Assembly: GCF_012273895.1 (NCBI RefSeq)
Contig: NC_052103.1
Coordinates: forward strand, 2,356,001 to 2,420,000
Direction of reading: 5' to 3'
Length of the DNA: 64,000 bases
Source of the DNA: Zerene cesonia
Lineage: Eukaryota > Arthropoda > Insecta > Lepidoptera > Pieridae
The position numbers and the translations under genes are program-made. The notes beneath the pieces were generated by a model. That model ran no database searches, had not been told where the DNA came from, and worked only from the letters and a program-made list of their open reading frames with translations. Of the stretch, positions 47,921 through 59,462 are shown in pieces; position 1 is the stretch's first letter; each line of letters opens with the position of its first letter.

Positions 47921-48131
47921 GAGGCCCGTTTCCTTTTCCTCACCCGTCCTAGTCCATTCCTTCTTTCCAGTCGTTAATCCTTTCCTTTTCCCTTACCCCA
48001 TAAAAGCGGGCAGCGCATTCACAGAGGTACTACCTTTGCGAATGTTTATGGGCGGTGGTGATCGCTTACCATCAGGCGAACCACCAGCTCAGCTGCCCGC
48101 TATGACATTAAAAAAAAAAAAAAAAAAAAAA
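47921..48131 (+). mobile_element. SINE, Metulj-like, 5'-truncated
   Basis: Begins in the middle at 'gaggcccgtttccttttcct', continues 'aagcgggcagcgcattc', has a stem-loop with 13-base arms at 48016-48044, the tail 'gggcggtggtgatcgcttac', 'gctatgacatt' and an A run of about 20. It is in the same orientation as, and 420 bases upstream of, the first exon of the CRAL-TRIO gene. Confidence 0.85.
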
Positions 48132-48551
48132 GTGCATTAAAAATGAGAATTTTTTAACAATTAATAATCTTTTCCACGGTAAACGAGGCCGCGACATATT
48201 ACCTTATATTTTTTATATTCTTTAATAATTTCTCATGTTAGATTTCACTCTCGTACATATTATATACTTAGGTATCATCTACCATAGTTTTCCTACCAAA
48301 AAGTGAGAAAAAAAAGTAAACAATTTTATTTCACTTTTATTGCTATTGACATATCTATATCTATATACTATAGATTCCAATATCCAAGACTATACATTCC
48401 TATCCATCAGGGCATTTAATATGTTATTGGAAGATGCAAAAAATAATATGTTATGTATGTATTGTAAATTTAAAAATGTCAAAAATGTATGTATGTATGA
48501 AATAAATCAAATAAATGAAAATGAAAAATAAATATAAATACTGAATTGCAG
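48132..48551. other. Upstream intron or 5' region of the CRAL-TRIO gene
   Basis: The stretch ends in an acceptor 'actgaattgcag' at 48551, so it is intronic if the gene model is right. I found no convincing upstream exon within it. Confidence 0.5.
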
Positions 48552-48559
48552 GTGCCAGG

Positions 48560-51309
48560 ATGTCCCCAGCAGCGTCGTTTGGTGAACGATGGGCCCGAGA
48601 CAACCTGACCAGGAAGGCGTCCCCAGATGAACTAGAAACCCTAGATCTCATATCGCAAACATGCGATGGGGAAGAAATTGAAGCTAACAAGAGAGCTAGG
48701 AAATACTATACCGCAAGGGGACCGGGAGGCCTGACTGAATTATGGCATAAGAGGCATCCGGACGATGAGGACATTTTGTCAAGTTGTCAAGATATGTGAG
48801 CTAACTATTATTGTTAATTAGTTATTAAAATAGTAGCTGTATGTAGGGTGGCATTGCACCATAATAAGAGAAGCAATATGTGGTAATATACTATTGAAAC
48901 TCAAGGAGAGAGACCATTAACCGAGAGAGGATATTATTATTTCACGCGCTGTGTGAGCAATGCAGACAATAAAAATATTTACAATTTTACATCTATTACA
49001 TGAGTATTTAAATTAAGGAGCGTCATTTAAACGCTAAGTATAGTTAATAAAATAATATTAATAAGACTAGAAATAAGAAAGATCCTGCCTCGTGAACGAA
49101 TTTTTTCTATTCTTTCAAAATTTCTCATTTATAAAGCATTTCAATGCTATAAAACTAAAAATTAAAAAGACTAGAAATAGTTAATAATGTTTTCTTTGAA
49201 AAAATATATCACTTTAGTTTTTAAATCAATCAAGTCTTTTATTTTCATAATTTTGATCCGTATATGCAAGACATTTTTCAGTTTTCTAAAAATAACACGT
49301 GCGTCATTTTTATCGTCAGATACATAGTACCTCTTCGAGAGCGCAGTGCGGGCGGCAAACGACTTACCTTTGTTAGACTACCAGCGCCAACTGCTCTCAA
49401 TAGGCCGCTGTCTGCTAAAGCACTGCTTGCTAGATGGCTGATGATATTAGACATAAGGTAAAAAGCACCTATTACTGCGAGTGCCGGTTTAGGCTAAATC
49501 AATCCACTTGATTCCTGTTGTCCTGGTATATCTGTCGGTCGGTGTTACGATTCCGATTAATTAACCAGCTGAACGATATCCAGCCGTATTGTTAGAAAAT
49601 GTAACCCATTGCTGCTTATGCTTGGGCTATTCATCTAGATAATATGACAAGTATGGAAAAAAAACGGTGTAGAAATTTTAAGTACCGTTCTTTGATTAAG
49701 CGAATAAGACTGGTTAACAAAATTTATAGTATATAGTAATGTTATGCTTCTTTTACACATTAGATTCCATAATGAGATTTATATAGAAAGCTAGATTATT
49801 ATGTACATAATACTGAATCTGTTAATCACATTACAGATTGAAAGAAGATCCGACACCCGGCGATGAAGTAGTAATCATAGACGTATGTGATATGCAACCT
49901 TCGCATATAAAGAATCACTTCAAAGGTGCATATTGGAAGGATTTCATTTGGTGCATGAGGGTAAATATATAGTACATGTAAATAAATACGCCTGTGAAAA
50001 AATTGCAGCAAAACTAGCGCCTGAAAAAATTTTGCTGGCAAATCATATACAATCATAATCCTGCTTCCTACTATTATCCTACTAATGTGTGTGCGTTTCT
50101 TGCTCTTTCACGCCAAAACTACCGAACCGATTGCAATGGAATTTGGTACGTAGACAGCTGGAAAACTGGAATAACATATAGGAAACTCTTTATCCCGATA
50201 TTCCTACGGGATACGGACTAACGCGGGTGAAACCGCGGGGCGCAGCTAGTATGTTATATTCAGAGTATTATTTCGTGTAACTATTGCGTTCCTATAGTTT
50301 TGCATTTTAATCTGCAGCATTCTAAATTTGTTCCACAATGAAATGGTTATAACACATAATTAATATTTTCCAGGCCGCCTACCCCGTGAAGTTTTCCGAA
50401 GTTCACATAATAAATACCCAGAAATTAAAAACTGTATCTCTATTGCTTCTCCACATTGGACTGTACCCTTGGCGACGCAAGTTCATCCACATGCATCCGA
50501 ATGGTGATAAAGTTAGCAATGTTACTGGAGTTGACTACTTTCCACCTGAAGGTCTACCCTACGAGTATGGAGGGAAGGCGGGGGCTATGAAAGATCTTAA
50601 TGGTAAGCATATAAAAATCTTTTAACCATATTCAAGTAAGATCGTAGACTAGACTCTTTTCCAATGAAATCCATGGTGCATCATCCTAGAATGTACAAAA
50701 AAATCTAGTCCTTCTTTGGTTATACAGAAAAATTTTACATAGACCTGATGACTTTTTAAATTAATAAATATAAAATAGTACCTTGCAATCGGTAGACTTC
50801 ACATGTTATTGTAAATCATATGACCTATAGTAATTTATTAATACAAAACTGAAGAGCTTGTTTGTGAGTTTGAACGCACTAATCTCAGAAACTTCTCAAC
50901 CGATTTCAAAAAATTCTTTCACCATTGCATATGTATCCCTGGTGCTATGCTATGCTATGCTAGTAAATTATATACATACCAAGCGAAAGCAATCAGATCT
51001 TTAGTTTGTGATAAAACCTAGCCAACAAATGATATATTCCAATAAAAAACCCTAAACTTTCCAGATGAGTGGACGAAGAAACTGCTCCTGAACTCGAAAT
51101 GGCTGGAGCTTGAGGAACGGAAGTATTACCAAACTGAGTTGCTACCAGAGAAGCAGCGTCGGCACAGAAGTGTCATACGAAATATACTCAGTGCTAGTTC
51201 CTATGATATATCGAGAAGTCAATCCTGCAAGTCTTTAAATAATGACCTCGACGATGGAGCGTATGGCGCTTATAGAACCCTAAAAGTTCATAAGACCTTT
51301 GACGTATAA
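48560..51309 (+). CDS. CRAL-TRIO (Sec14-like) lipid-transfer protein, five exons
   Basis: CDS exons: 48560-48795, 49320-49457, 49837-49960, 50374-50602 and 51065-51309. Together they give 972 nt (323 residues plus TAA), all introns GT-AG and in frame. CRAL-TRIO proteins bind hydrophobic ligands such as tocopherol, retinoids or phosphoinositides in a closed pocket and move them between membranes. Residues ~35-78 (ending ..LWHKRHPDDEDILSSCQD) fit the helical linker after the N-terminal three-helix domain. The lipid-binding domain spans about 80-240: YIVPLRER at 80, GDEVVIIDVCDM at 133-144, PVKFSEVHIIN at 170-180, and the family signature LPYEYGGKAG at 227-236. The C-terminal tail (270-323) is basic and Ser-rich. 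The N-terminal helices look short. The first exon has an acceptor at 48551 and its frame is open upstream of the ATG, so the true start may lie in an unseen exon. It most resembles insect alpha-tocopherol-transfer-like proteins; the ligand is unknown. Confidence 0.88.
48796..49319 (+). other. Intron 1 of the CRAL-TRIO gene
   Basis: Donor gtgagc, acceptor tatcgtcag, phase 2. The block 'tctattctttcaaaatttct' at about 49108-49128 repeats part of the SINE remnant at 20930-21060. The exon-1 frame reads directly into TGA two bases past the donor, which helps to place the exon end. Confidence 0.8.
49458..49836 (+). other. Intron 2 of the CRAL-TRIO gene
   Basis: Donor gtaaaa, acceptor cacattacag, phase 2. 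No insertion recognised. Exon 2 had no ATG-led open frame and was found from the splice signals and the family pattern. Confidence 0.75.
50077..50249 (+). mobile_element. Helitron-like element, family A, in intron 3
   Basis: tcctactaatgtgtgtgcgt start lacking the usual 'attataaatgcgaaagtttg' segment, then 'accgattgcaatggaatttg', the hairpin and CTAG at 50246-50249. It makes up 173 of the 413 bases of intron 3 (49961-50373) and lies in the gene's sense orientation. Confidence 0.85.
50841..50963 (+). mobile_element. Helitron-like element, family B, in intron 4
   Basis: 'gaagagcttgtttgtgagtt', 'actaatctcagaaacttctc', 'ccgatttcaaaaaattcttt', ending ctatgctatgctatgctag with CTAG at 50960-50963. 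The 3' hairpin is replaced by a (gctat)n run. It lies inside intron 4 (50603-51064). Confidence 0.65.
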
Positions 51310-51774
51310 ACCTTAGTTTCTCTTTAGGATTTTTACCATGAAATTTTGTTAGTCTGGGATTTTTTGTTAATAACTAATAGTCAGTGTCCCAATTCATTTA
51401 AATGTTTAGTTATTATCTTATAATCTTAAATATATCCTTGTGGCATACATATACTCGTATAAATGTTATGTGATAATTTGTATATAATTTTGCAACTATT
51501 TTTGTATATATAATACAATCACTATAATAATTATATTATTTTTTAGCTGGTATAGATTATATAGTAAATGTTTGTACTTCAATAATTCTTTAAATTAAGG
51601 TAACAAAAGGATGAAAAGATTGGACATACCGATTTCAATTATAAATGTGATAATATTGTATTAAAATTATTTTATATAGACAAACAATCATATTATGTTG
51701 GAGGCTGGCTTATATCAGCCTATTATTTTCTTGTAATCTGTATACTAACAGAAAAATACAGGATATAAGATATA
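51310..51774 (+). other. Likely 3' UTR and downstream DNA of the CRAL-TRIO gene
   Basis: AT-rich and without repeats. No AATAAA is seen before the next transposon; the variant ATTAAA at 51660-51665 is the nearest candidate poly(A) signal and is followed by a GT-rich patch near 51695-51710. An AATAAA lies at about 52184, beyond the Helitron. Confidence 0.35.
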
Positions 51775-51981
51775 TCCTATTCTACTAATATGTAATATAA
51801 ATGCGAAAGTGTAAGGATGTGTATGTGTTTGTTGCTCTTTCACGCAAAGACTACACAACCGATTACAATTAAATTTGGTACGTATGCAGCTGGACAACTG
51901 GAATAACATATAGGCAACTATTTATCCCGATATTCGTACGGGATACGGACTTAAGCGGGTGGAACCGCGGGGCGCAGCTAG
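51775..51981 (+). mobile_element. Helitron-like element, family A
   Basis: 'tcctattctactaatatgta' start, 'ggtacgtatgcagctggaca' middle, a mutated hairpin (agcgggtggaaccgcg) and CTAG at 51978-51981. It lies 470 bases past the stop codon of the CRAL-TRIO gene. Confidence 0.8.
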
Positions 51982-53112
51982 TAGGATATATAGATGATCA
52001 TGATGATACTAGCGTTACTAACTATTAGAATGAACATGTCACGTCCGATACACTTTATACTATTAGATATACTAAACCAGTATAGATGATGATGTTTACA
52101 AATTAATTATTGTTATGAAATCTATCACTTTATGGTAATGAGAATTGTATAAAATTAGATGCTAAAAGTACTCCATTATAGAATAATAAATATTATGTAT
52201 CCATAAATTGAATGTAGTATACTTAAAAGGGTTGTGTATACTGTATATATTATCTTTTGATACTTATATTTAATTATTTTTTTTATAATAAGCTTAACAA
52301 ATAAATTAAAATAACAAATACTCAAATACATATTTTTTTTATTTTAGTTCTTTCCTATTATTATGGAATATTATCTGTTGCAGATAATTAGAATATATAC
52401 ATATGTGTTATTATATTACTCCAACCAGCACACGTGGCCTCATCACTAAAGCAGTGAGAGTATATTGCTTTGGATATGCGTATAAGCATTCTCAAACAAA
52501 GTCAATGTCTGGTTTTATAAGATCCTCGGTTACTTTTGTTTGGTAGAAAAGTAAAAAAATCATTTTAAACAAAGATAATGCCAATGGCGATAGGTAAATA
52601 CTTTGCTCCACCGTCCAAAATATCAGCATACAGAAAACATTAATGTCTAAATACGTTATTTTGCTGGGATTTTGAGTTATTTTCCACACTAAGTTACTAA
52701 TTGTAGTTTGTTATAAGCGGACAATGCTAAGAAGTTTCCATGTTTTATGAAGTGTCTTTTATGATACTTCACAAAACTGTATTATTTTCAGATTATTTAT
52801 CGGAAATTGTGAAGTATTGATATCATAAAGGGATATGATTTGATGATTAAATAAACACACAGTAAAATGTATAGATATTAGGACTAAGGAATTGTTTGAC
52901 CTTTAATATAGTTTAATCCTGTCTAAAAAGGCATCGCCAAAAATGTTTAGGTACGCTACAGTCAGGTGAAGAAAACGCATTCGTTTCCCATCCCATGATC
53001 ATTATTTTTCTGTTCTTTACATAACATTTGGTCCGTAAACAATATTACTTCTAACCGCTTATGATAAAAGAATTTAAAATAGAATTAACATTATATGATT
53101 TAGGTCTATGAA

Positions 53113-53133
53113 GTGTGTGTGTGTGTGTGTGTG
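53113..53133. repeat. (TG)n microsatellite
   Basis: About ten tg units, with further short tg runs to 53156. Confidence 0.9.
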
Positions 53134-53226
53134 AATGGGAGAGTGTATGTGTGTGTACGGGTCAATCGTCAATTTCATGTCTTTGAGCATTATTTACTGC
53201 ACTATAATTTCCTAAACCTAGACTTA

Positions 53227-53340
53227 ATAATATAAGGCTAAAGTTTTTGTTTGTTTATTTCAATAGGCTAATCTTAGGAACTACTGGACCAAATTTTAAA
53301 ATCATTTATATGGAGGTATACGATCCCTATTCTTTTCGAT
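53227..53340 (+). mobile_element. Helitron-like fragment, family B
   Basis: 'ataatataaggctaaagttt', 'ttgtttgtttatttcaatag' and 'aatcttaggaactactggac' match family B; the 3' end is absent. Confidence 0.5.
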
Positions 53341-54327
53341 AGCATGTTTTATCTTTACTATATATTTCTTATTAATTAAAGCCAAAAACGCTCAATCATT
53401 AGCGTTCAACTTTCGTCATAATAAAACTAAATTATTTAGATTTAATTAGTTACTGCTAAGCTTAACAGAGCATGGACCGGTGAAAGGACTAATTGTAAAC
53501 GAATCTCATTTTGTATCTAATTATATCTAATATATTTTCACGATGATATTGTTTTATATAAATAAGTTCTATGAAAGTCCTTGAATATATACAAATCTGA
53601 ATATATTTACTGAAAAAATAAAATATGGAGATGCACCCAAATTCAATACACAATAGAGTTCATTTTACACCGATTTTATAAAAAATAAAAAATGCTTCCA
53701 CTTCTTTATATCTCTTCCATACTTGGCTTAAAATTTTACAATAGCGTAGCTGTATCCTGGATATAAAGGCTGTGCTTTATCCCGGAAAATGCATCCCTCG
53801 GGATGTTTACCAAGTTTCAGCACGTATTGTCATATTCTAGTTTCGGCATATAAACTAATACACTACCTACTTTAAAACTTTGTATTCCTCAGTCGCCATT
53901 TTAATAAAATTTTTGAACAAGAGTCGCCATCTTGGGTCAGAAAATGTCAACCAAATTACAACAATCACCTATAATAAACACAAAAAGAATCTGTCAACGG
54001 AAAAATACGTTATCGAATAAAAAAATTAAAATCGATCTGAGGACCTCCCTTTTCCTGAACTTCCGTAGAAAATATATTATTATGAACCATAACAATATAG
54101 AAGTATCCATTTATAACATAGACCCTTGAGAATATCATATATAACTTCCGCCGTCTGACAATCAGCACCCAAGAGTAATATTCATTGGTACTATATCAGA
54201 ATATTGATAATAACGGAATTGTTATATAATTGCAAAGTTACGATCACATTTAATACTTTAAATATTTTACTATCTTTATTTTACATTATTCCTGTAAAAA
54301 TATACAGTTTCTTTTTCTCCAAATGTA

Positions 54328-54462
54328 CTAGCGGTATAGTCTGCTATAGTCTTCCTCAATAAATCAGCTATCTAACACTCAAAGAATTTTTCAAATCGGA
54401 CCAGTAGTTCCTGAGATTAGTGCGTACAAACAAACAAACTCTTCATCTTTATAATATTAGAA
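54328..54462 (-). mobile_element. Helitron-like element, family B
   Basis: Plus-strand CTAG at 54328-54331, 'cttcctcaataaatcagcta', 'cagtagttcctgagattagt', 'aacaaacaaactcttcatct' and 'ataatattag'. Missing part of the GC-rich 3' section. Confidence 0.7.
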
Positions 54463-54993
54463 GATAGATGCTACTTTCGCCAAATATAATTGACGTTGAA
54501 AGTAGCATTATTTGTTAAATACACTGAAATAAAAGCCTTAGATTAAAATAATTAAAACCTCCTCATTGCGAGAAGCCATACAAAACAATAAGTGGATAAA
54601 ATAAATTCGAATACATGTTTCGCTTTAATAAGGAAAGGAAGTTAATAAGGAAAACAAATAACTACACGAAAATATACGTAAGATCACACAAAAACATACC
54701 GACGTAACATTAATTATTATAGTTACGTACAAAAGATAAACTGATAGCAACAAAGCCGACGAAATACACTTTCTAAATTTACTTTTAATGTAATCATAAC
54801 ATAATGCAGCAAACGTATAAAACATTAAAAACAAGAGAAACAGAGATTAACACTGAAGTAAAAATCTTAGTACATATGTATATTTTGCTAAATACAAGTT
54901 TTCACAGAAAGTTTTTTCAGTAAAAGTGGAACAATGGAAATAATAACAAACTGTTTGCATTATGCACTTTTTGTACTCTATAATATGATACTA
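54463..54993. other. AT-rich intergenic DNA
   Basis: I see nothing here. Confidence 0.5.
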
Positions 54994-55195
54994 CTAGCTG
55001 CGCCCCGCGGTTTCACCCGCGTAAGTCCGTATTCCGTAGGAATATCGGGATAAAAAGTTGCCTATATGTTATTCCAGTTGTCCAGCTGTCTACGTACCAA
55101 ATTTCATTGCAAGTGGTTGAGTAGTTTTTGCGTGAAAGAGCAACAAACACACACACACATCCTTACAAACTTTCGCATTTATAATATTAGTAGGA
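54994..55195 (-). mobile_element. Helitron-like element, family A, full length
   Basis: Plus-strand CTAG at 54994-54997, 'ctgcgccccgcggtttcacc', 'cgcgtaagtccgta', 'ccaaatttcattgcaagtgg', ending 'ataatattagtagga'. Both ends and the hairpin are intact. Confidence 0.85.
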
Positions 55196-55284
55196 AGGAT
55201 GTTTCATAGGTTACTTTATTGAAGTATTCTTATTATTTATCAAGTCAGAGACGCGTTAGAAAAACATCTAAGACTATGACTAAA

Positions 55285-55430
55285 AACCTTATTTTGTTTG
55301 CTTGTGTTTGATTTACGCGAGTATTATACATTTAGAAATTCACCACGCTCGCTGTAAAGTGTTCGAAACGTCGGATTAATAATAAAACGAATAAATCGCG
55401 TATAAAATCCGTTAAAAAGTCTTTATTTTG
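55285..55430 (-). repeat. Dispersed repeat family D, inverted copy
   Basis: 'cttgtgtttgatttacgcga', 'cgctgtaaagtgttcgaaac', 'gtcgg' and 'aaatccgttaaaaagtcttt' are the reverse complement of the copy at 13055-13170. This is the longest copy. Confidence 0.6.
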
Positions 55431-57093
55431 TTTAACCAAATAGAAATAATTATGCGATGCACTCGCAAATTAGCGTTGCGAATATTTTTAACGAAAGCCT
55501 TTAGAAAGTTTAGCTTCAGCTGACCGAGACGGATTTTCAAGATTTAAATTTGCTATTCCATATTCTGGATTAATGAGCTTGTGAATTAATTTATTTTCAT
55601 CAATTACTTTTCACGTCATTATTATAGACGAGTATTTACAGAGTATTACATTGATGTATTAGATATTGAAGTACAACAATACAAGATAATCAACATTTCC
55701 AATTATAGCCAAAATTATCTTCAATGCTGCCTTTATATTTTATTATTACGTTTTATTTTATGGGTTAAAAGAACAGGTAAAATGTCGTGCAGTTATATAC
55801 CACGATTAAAATTTTAAATTGCATACGTGTATTAATTAACAAGCAATAAATTAAATATTATAATGCACTAGAACATCAAAATTTACAGCTATGAAAGAAG
55901 TGACACAAAACTCCCGTTTTAGTGAACCAATGACTCGTAAAAACATGCACCATTAGCCATTATTTAATGTGAAATTTCGAAAATGAATCTCAGTTTGGTC
56001 ATGTTTTGAACAATACTTTAGTAGGATACGTAATATCGACCGCATGAGCGACACGCAATTTATTACGCACTAATAATTTTCTGGTGACCATGCTTGCATG
56101 AAAAGTGGGATAATTTTAATTCAATATTGATACAAAACGGGTACAGTTGTAACTTATTTATAAAGTGTTTGCTACTAAGACTGTTTGTGAGTAACTGCTT
56201 GAAGGATAAATATGTATTGGCCTTCATATCACATTATATTTTATTTAGTTTACATCCAAGGCTAAAAAGCAGAATTAACACATAGAGATTTCAAATATTT
56301 GTAGCAGATATTGTTCATGATAATATAACAAGCAGTGAAGAATGATAGTCACTACTGTGTAACTTTGATAAGCTGTTTGTATGTAACTAAACTTAGCACT
56401 TAAATCATTCTCCCTTTAACTTCATTATTATATTTAACGAGAACTATATTATGTAATGCTCCTTTCACTTGTATATACCAAAAAAAAAACGTTATTATCT
56501 ACATTATGTCATTACAAGCCAAATTTGAACTATGAGCGTTATTTGAAGTACAACAACTTTTTATATTTTGTAAACGGATATTAATTCAGTAGACGACTTT
56601 AGCAAGCTCACAAGTAATATGACCAATATTTGATAAGATAATTGATATTGGAATTAGTACTGTCTTAAGACGTTACGCCTTAAAAGAATGTAGTAAATAT
56701 AAGTTTTAATAGAGTTATTTAACAAAGAACTATAAACGCCATATGTTCGGCCATATTTGTTTATCCGCAAAAATAGTAAACTTATTGTCACTTCAAGCTA
56801 AGCTGATCCATATGTATACGGTAGATTTTATTTATTATTGTTATGCAATATGCAGTTCAAATTTGCTTGTAGGCAATCTTACATAATGGAGACAATACTA
56901 GAACAGTGAAAATTGTTTAAACCCAATGTTTTATTAACTATTGTAATATATTTAATATACAAATAGTTTGAACGTATTATATGGATCTAGAAGATTCTAT
57001 ATTTAATATAAATCACAAGCTGTTAAGATATTTGTATAACCATATTGTATATTATACTTAGGACCCTTATATCGCTTATTATGATACCAAAAA
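55431..57093. other. AT-rich intergenic DNA
   Basis: I see no gene or recognisable repeat. Confidence 0.5.
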
Positions 57094-57285
57094 GTCCCCT
57101 GTCCCCTAGTGGGGTATGGGGCAGATTATAATATACACCTGTTCCATTGATTGATCTTAATAGACAAGAAGGTGATCAGGCTGCTGTGTCCTGCCAGACC
57201 GAGACATTTTTTTGTAAGTCCCCTCCGGGAATAGACAGTACCCCTCGGCACAGTCACGTATTAAGCACTGTACCAAGGAGGCGGT
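57094..57285 (-). mobile_element. tRNA-derived SINE, minus strand
   Basis: Same family as 21679-21883. Plus-strand order: 'ctagtggggtatggggcag', 'ctgtgtcctgccagaccgag', then a partly deleted B-box region and 'actgtaccaaggaggcggtt' (A box complement). Confidence 0.8.
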
Positions 57286-57520
57286 TCCACAAGATAATAA
57301 TTAATTATAATGAATAATAATTAATTATGTTAGATTTCTAGTGATTTAGTATTAGTTTTGCTAGTGATTATGTTTAGGTTCTACACGCTAGGCGATTCTG
57401 TTACGATGTTTATCGTTACAATAGCTATGTCATCATAAAGATGACTATTTTCCGCTATTGTTGCGCTCTTGGTGAGTTTGTTACAAGATACAACACCCTC
57501 CGGATGGGCTTCAAAGTGAA
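57286..57520. other. Spacer between two SINE copies
   Basis: 235 bases with no recognisable feature. Confidence 0.5.
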
Positions 57521-57721
57521 GTCCCGTGTCCCCTAGTGGGGTATGGGGCAGATGATGTACATCCGTTTCACTGATCGATTTTCTTTAGGGACAAGTAGGT
57601 GATCAGCCTTCTGTGTCCTGCCAGACCGAGACATTTTTTTTTGTGCGTCCCCACAGAGAATTGAACCCAGGACCCCTCGGTTCTACGCTCACGCGTTAAC
57701 CACTGTACCAAGGAGGCGGTC
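57521..57721 (-). mobile_element. tRNA-derived SINE, minus strand, best copy
   Basis: On the minus strand: A box tggtacagtgg (plus-strand 57700-57710), B box gggttcaattct (57657-57668), body and 3' end 'gggacacgggac'. The spacing of A and B boxes matches a tRNA-type polymerase III promoter. It lies 235 bases from the previous copy, in the same orientation. A 90-residue minus-strand frame at 57568-57840 is a SINE translation. Confidence 0.85.
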
Positions 57722-58211
57722 GCCGGTCGCCAGCGATCGTCCGGATGGATTATAAGCAGGAAATATGTTTCATAAGGGAGCCAGAGTTCTGTATCCTTAA
57801 ATATAGCATCTATCCTAATCAACACCATTTGATGATACATACAAACAAGTAGATATAACTAAAGTTGAATACAAAGGTAAGGTCACCTTCGATTGCTCTG
57901 AAAATTCTTTATCAGATTTTGAATTAATGCCAATAGAACATCGTAATTTAAGATGATGCGATAGTATGAGTTATTTAATAAGCTACTGAGGAACTGCGAA
58001 ATAAATCGGTCGACTATCCAATTTATGACCGCGCCAATTGTTACTTAGACTCGATTTTATGTTATAGTGACATTAGAAATACATAATCTGGGAATTTCAA
58101 TTGCCTCTCTACCGCGGTTGATAAGATACAGCCTGCAGACAGACGTATACCGTATAAAAAACAACTAAAAAACTACCATATCACAAAGTGATATGCTAAA
58201 AATATGGAAAA
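57722..58211. other. Intergenic DNA
   Basis: I see nothing here. Confidence 0.5.
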
Positions 58212-58372
58212 CTAGCTGACCCGCGGCGTCGTTGGCGTGGTATCCGGGAAAAAAGTAGCCTATGTGTCAATTGAGACTATAATCTGTATCTGCACTAAAT
58301 TTAATACCAATATAAGCCGTTTTCGCGTGAAGGAGTAAAAAACATCCATCCATACTTACAAATTTATGTGCT
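58212..58372 (-). mobile_element. Helitron-like element, divergent family
   Basis: Plus-strand CTAG at 58212-58215 followed by 'ctgacccgcggcgtcgttgg', then 'aaaaaagtagcctatgtgtc' and 'ccgttttcgcgtgaaggagt'. Confidence 0.6.
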
Positions 58373-59055
58373 ATAGGATTGTATCACAATTGGCGTAGAA
58401 GTCAAGTATCATACTCCTTTTTTGCTGAACTCGGTTAATAACTACTTGTTGTAAACTGACTTTCCCAATATATCGCGGCGATTGTTCTGGATATCAATTT
58501 CTAGCGCAAATTTCAACGCCTGGCAGTTTGATTTTAGCAAATAAATATTTCACTCCCAATCTTTCCTTAAATTTGATGCTAAACATGGCTCTATCTACTA
58601 TCTTACTCTCGCATTTAATATTGTTATCACTAAAAATAGTACGCGTGATCTAGTGATTTCTTTTACATTTATTGTCGTTTTCTCACATACTTTCCTATAG
58701 TATAAATGATAAAACATAAAACGGGAATTATTAATGAAATACTAGTAAGAGTTGAAACACGTTAAGTGTGCATTAACGCATTTTCTCCAGACGCTTATTC
58801 GTCTGTGTGTGTGCAATTGCAAACGAAATAAATGAACATCGTACGACCGCACGCCACGTTATGAAATTTAAGTGTACGTCTCCATTTAGGTACGATTTAG
58901 GTAAGATTTCTTTACACGATACGTTAATGGAGAACTTAATCAACTCCAAAAAAGATACATCGAATAAAAATTATAACGAAACACTCAAATATTGATAACT
59001 AGACGCATTAAGACCAGTATAGGGAATCGTTTTAACTGTTTGATTTATATTGATA
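58373..59055. other. Intergenic DNA
   Basis: No gene is supported; a 62-residue frame at 58807-58995 has no recognisable motif. A short 'ctgaactcggttaata' near 58424 may be an end of the 'accgacttc' repeat. Confidence 0.45.
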
Positions 59056-59232
59056 CTAGCTGCGCCCCGCGGTTTCATCCGTGTAAGTCCGTATCCCGTA
59101 GGAATATCGGCATAAAAAGTTGCCTATATGTTATTTCAGTTATCCAGCTATCTACGTACCAAATTTCATTGCAATCGGTTCAGTAGTTTTTGCTTGAAAG
59201 AGCAACAAACACACACACATCCTTACAAACTT
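59056..59232 (-). mobile_element. Helitron-like element, family A, 5'-truncated
   Basis: Plus-strand CTAG at 59056-59059, 'ctgcgccccgcggtttcatc', 'accaaatttcattgcaatcg', 'catccttacaaactt', then the usual 'tcgcatttataatattagta' is missing. Confidence 0.8.
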
Positions 59233-59462
59233 GTGAATTAGGTAAGTTCGAATTTATTTTCAAATGACTAACAGAAACAAGAATCCCTATAATCATTTCA
59301 GTCTTATATCTAAACCATTGTATACCTTATTTATCAATAGTATTTCAATCAACATTATAAATATGAAACAACCGTCTGTCTGAACTATATAATTTTATAA
59401 ACACGAATACACCATTACATAAATATTATAAATATTTAAGAAATAACGTGCCGTTTGAACTA

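Larger units (their letters stand above)
51982..54327. other. Intergenic DNA
   Basis: No gene is supported. A (TG)n run is at 53113-53133 and a partial family B Helitron-like piece at 53227-53340. The 65-residue frames at 52492 and 53932 show no motif. Confidence 0.5.

Noticed and set aside
48560..48798. Exon 1 read as a complete 79-residue protein ending in TGA at 48797
   Set aside because: The stop lies just past a good donor site (gtgagc), and the sequence continues in the CRAL-TRIO pattern through four further exons.
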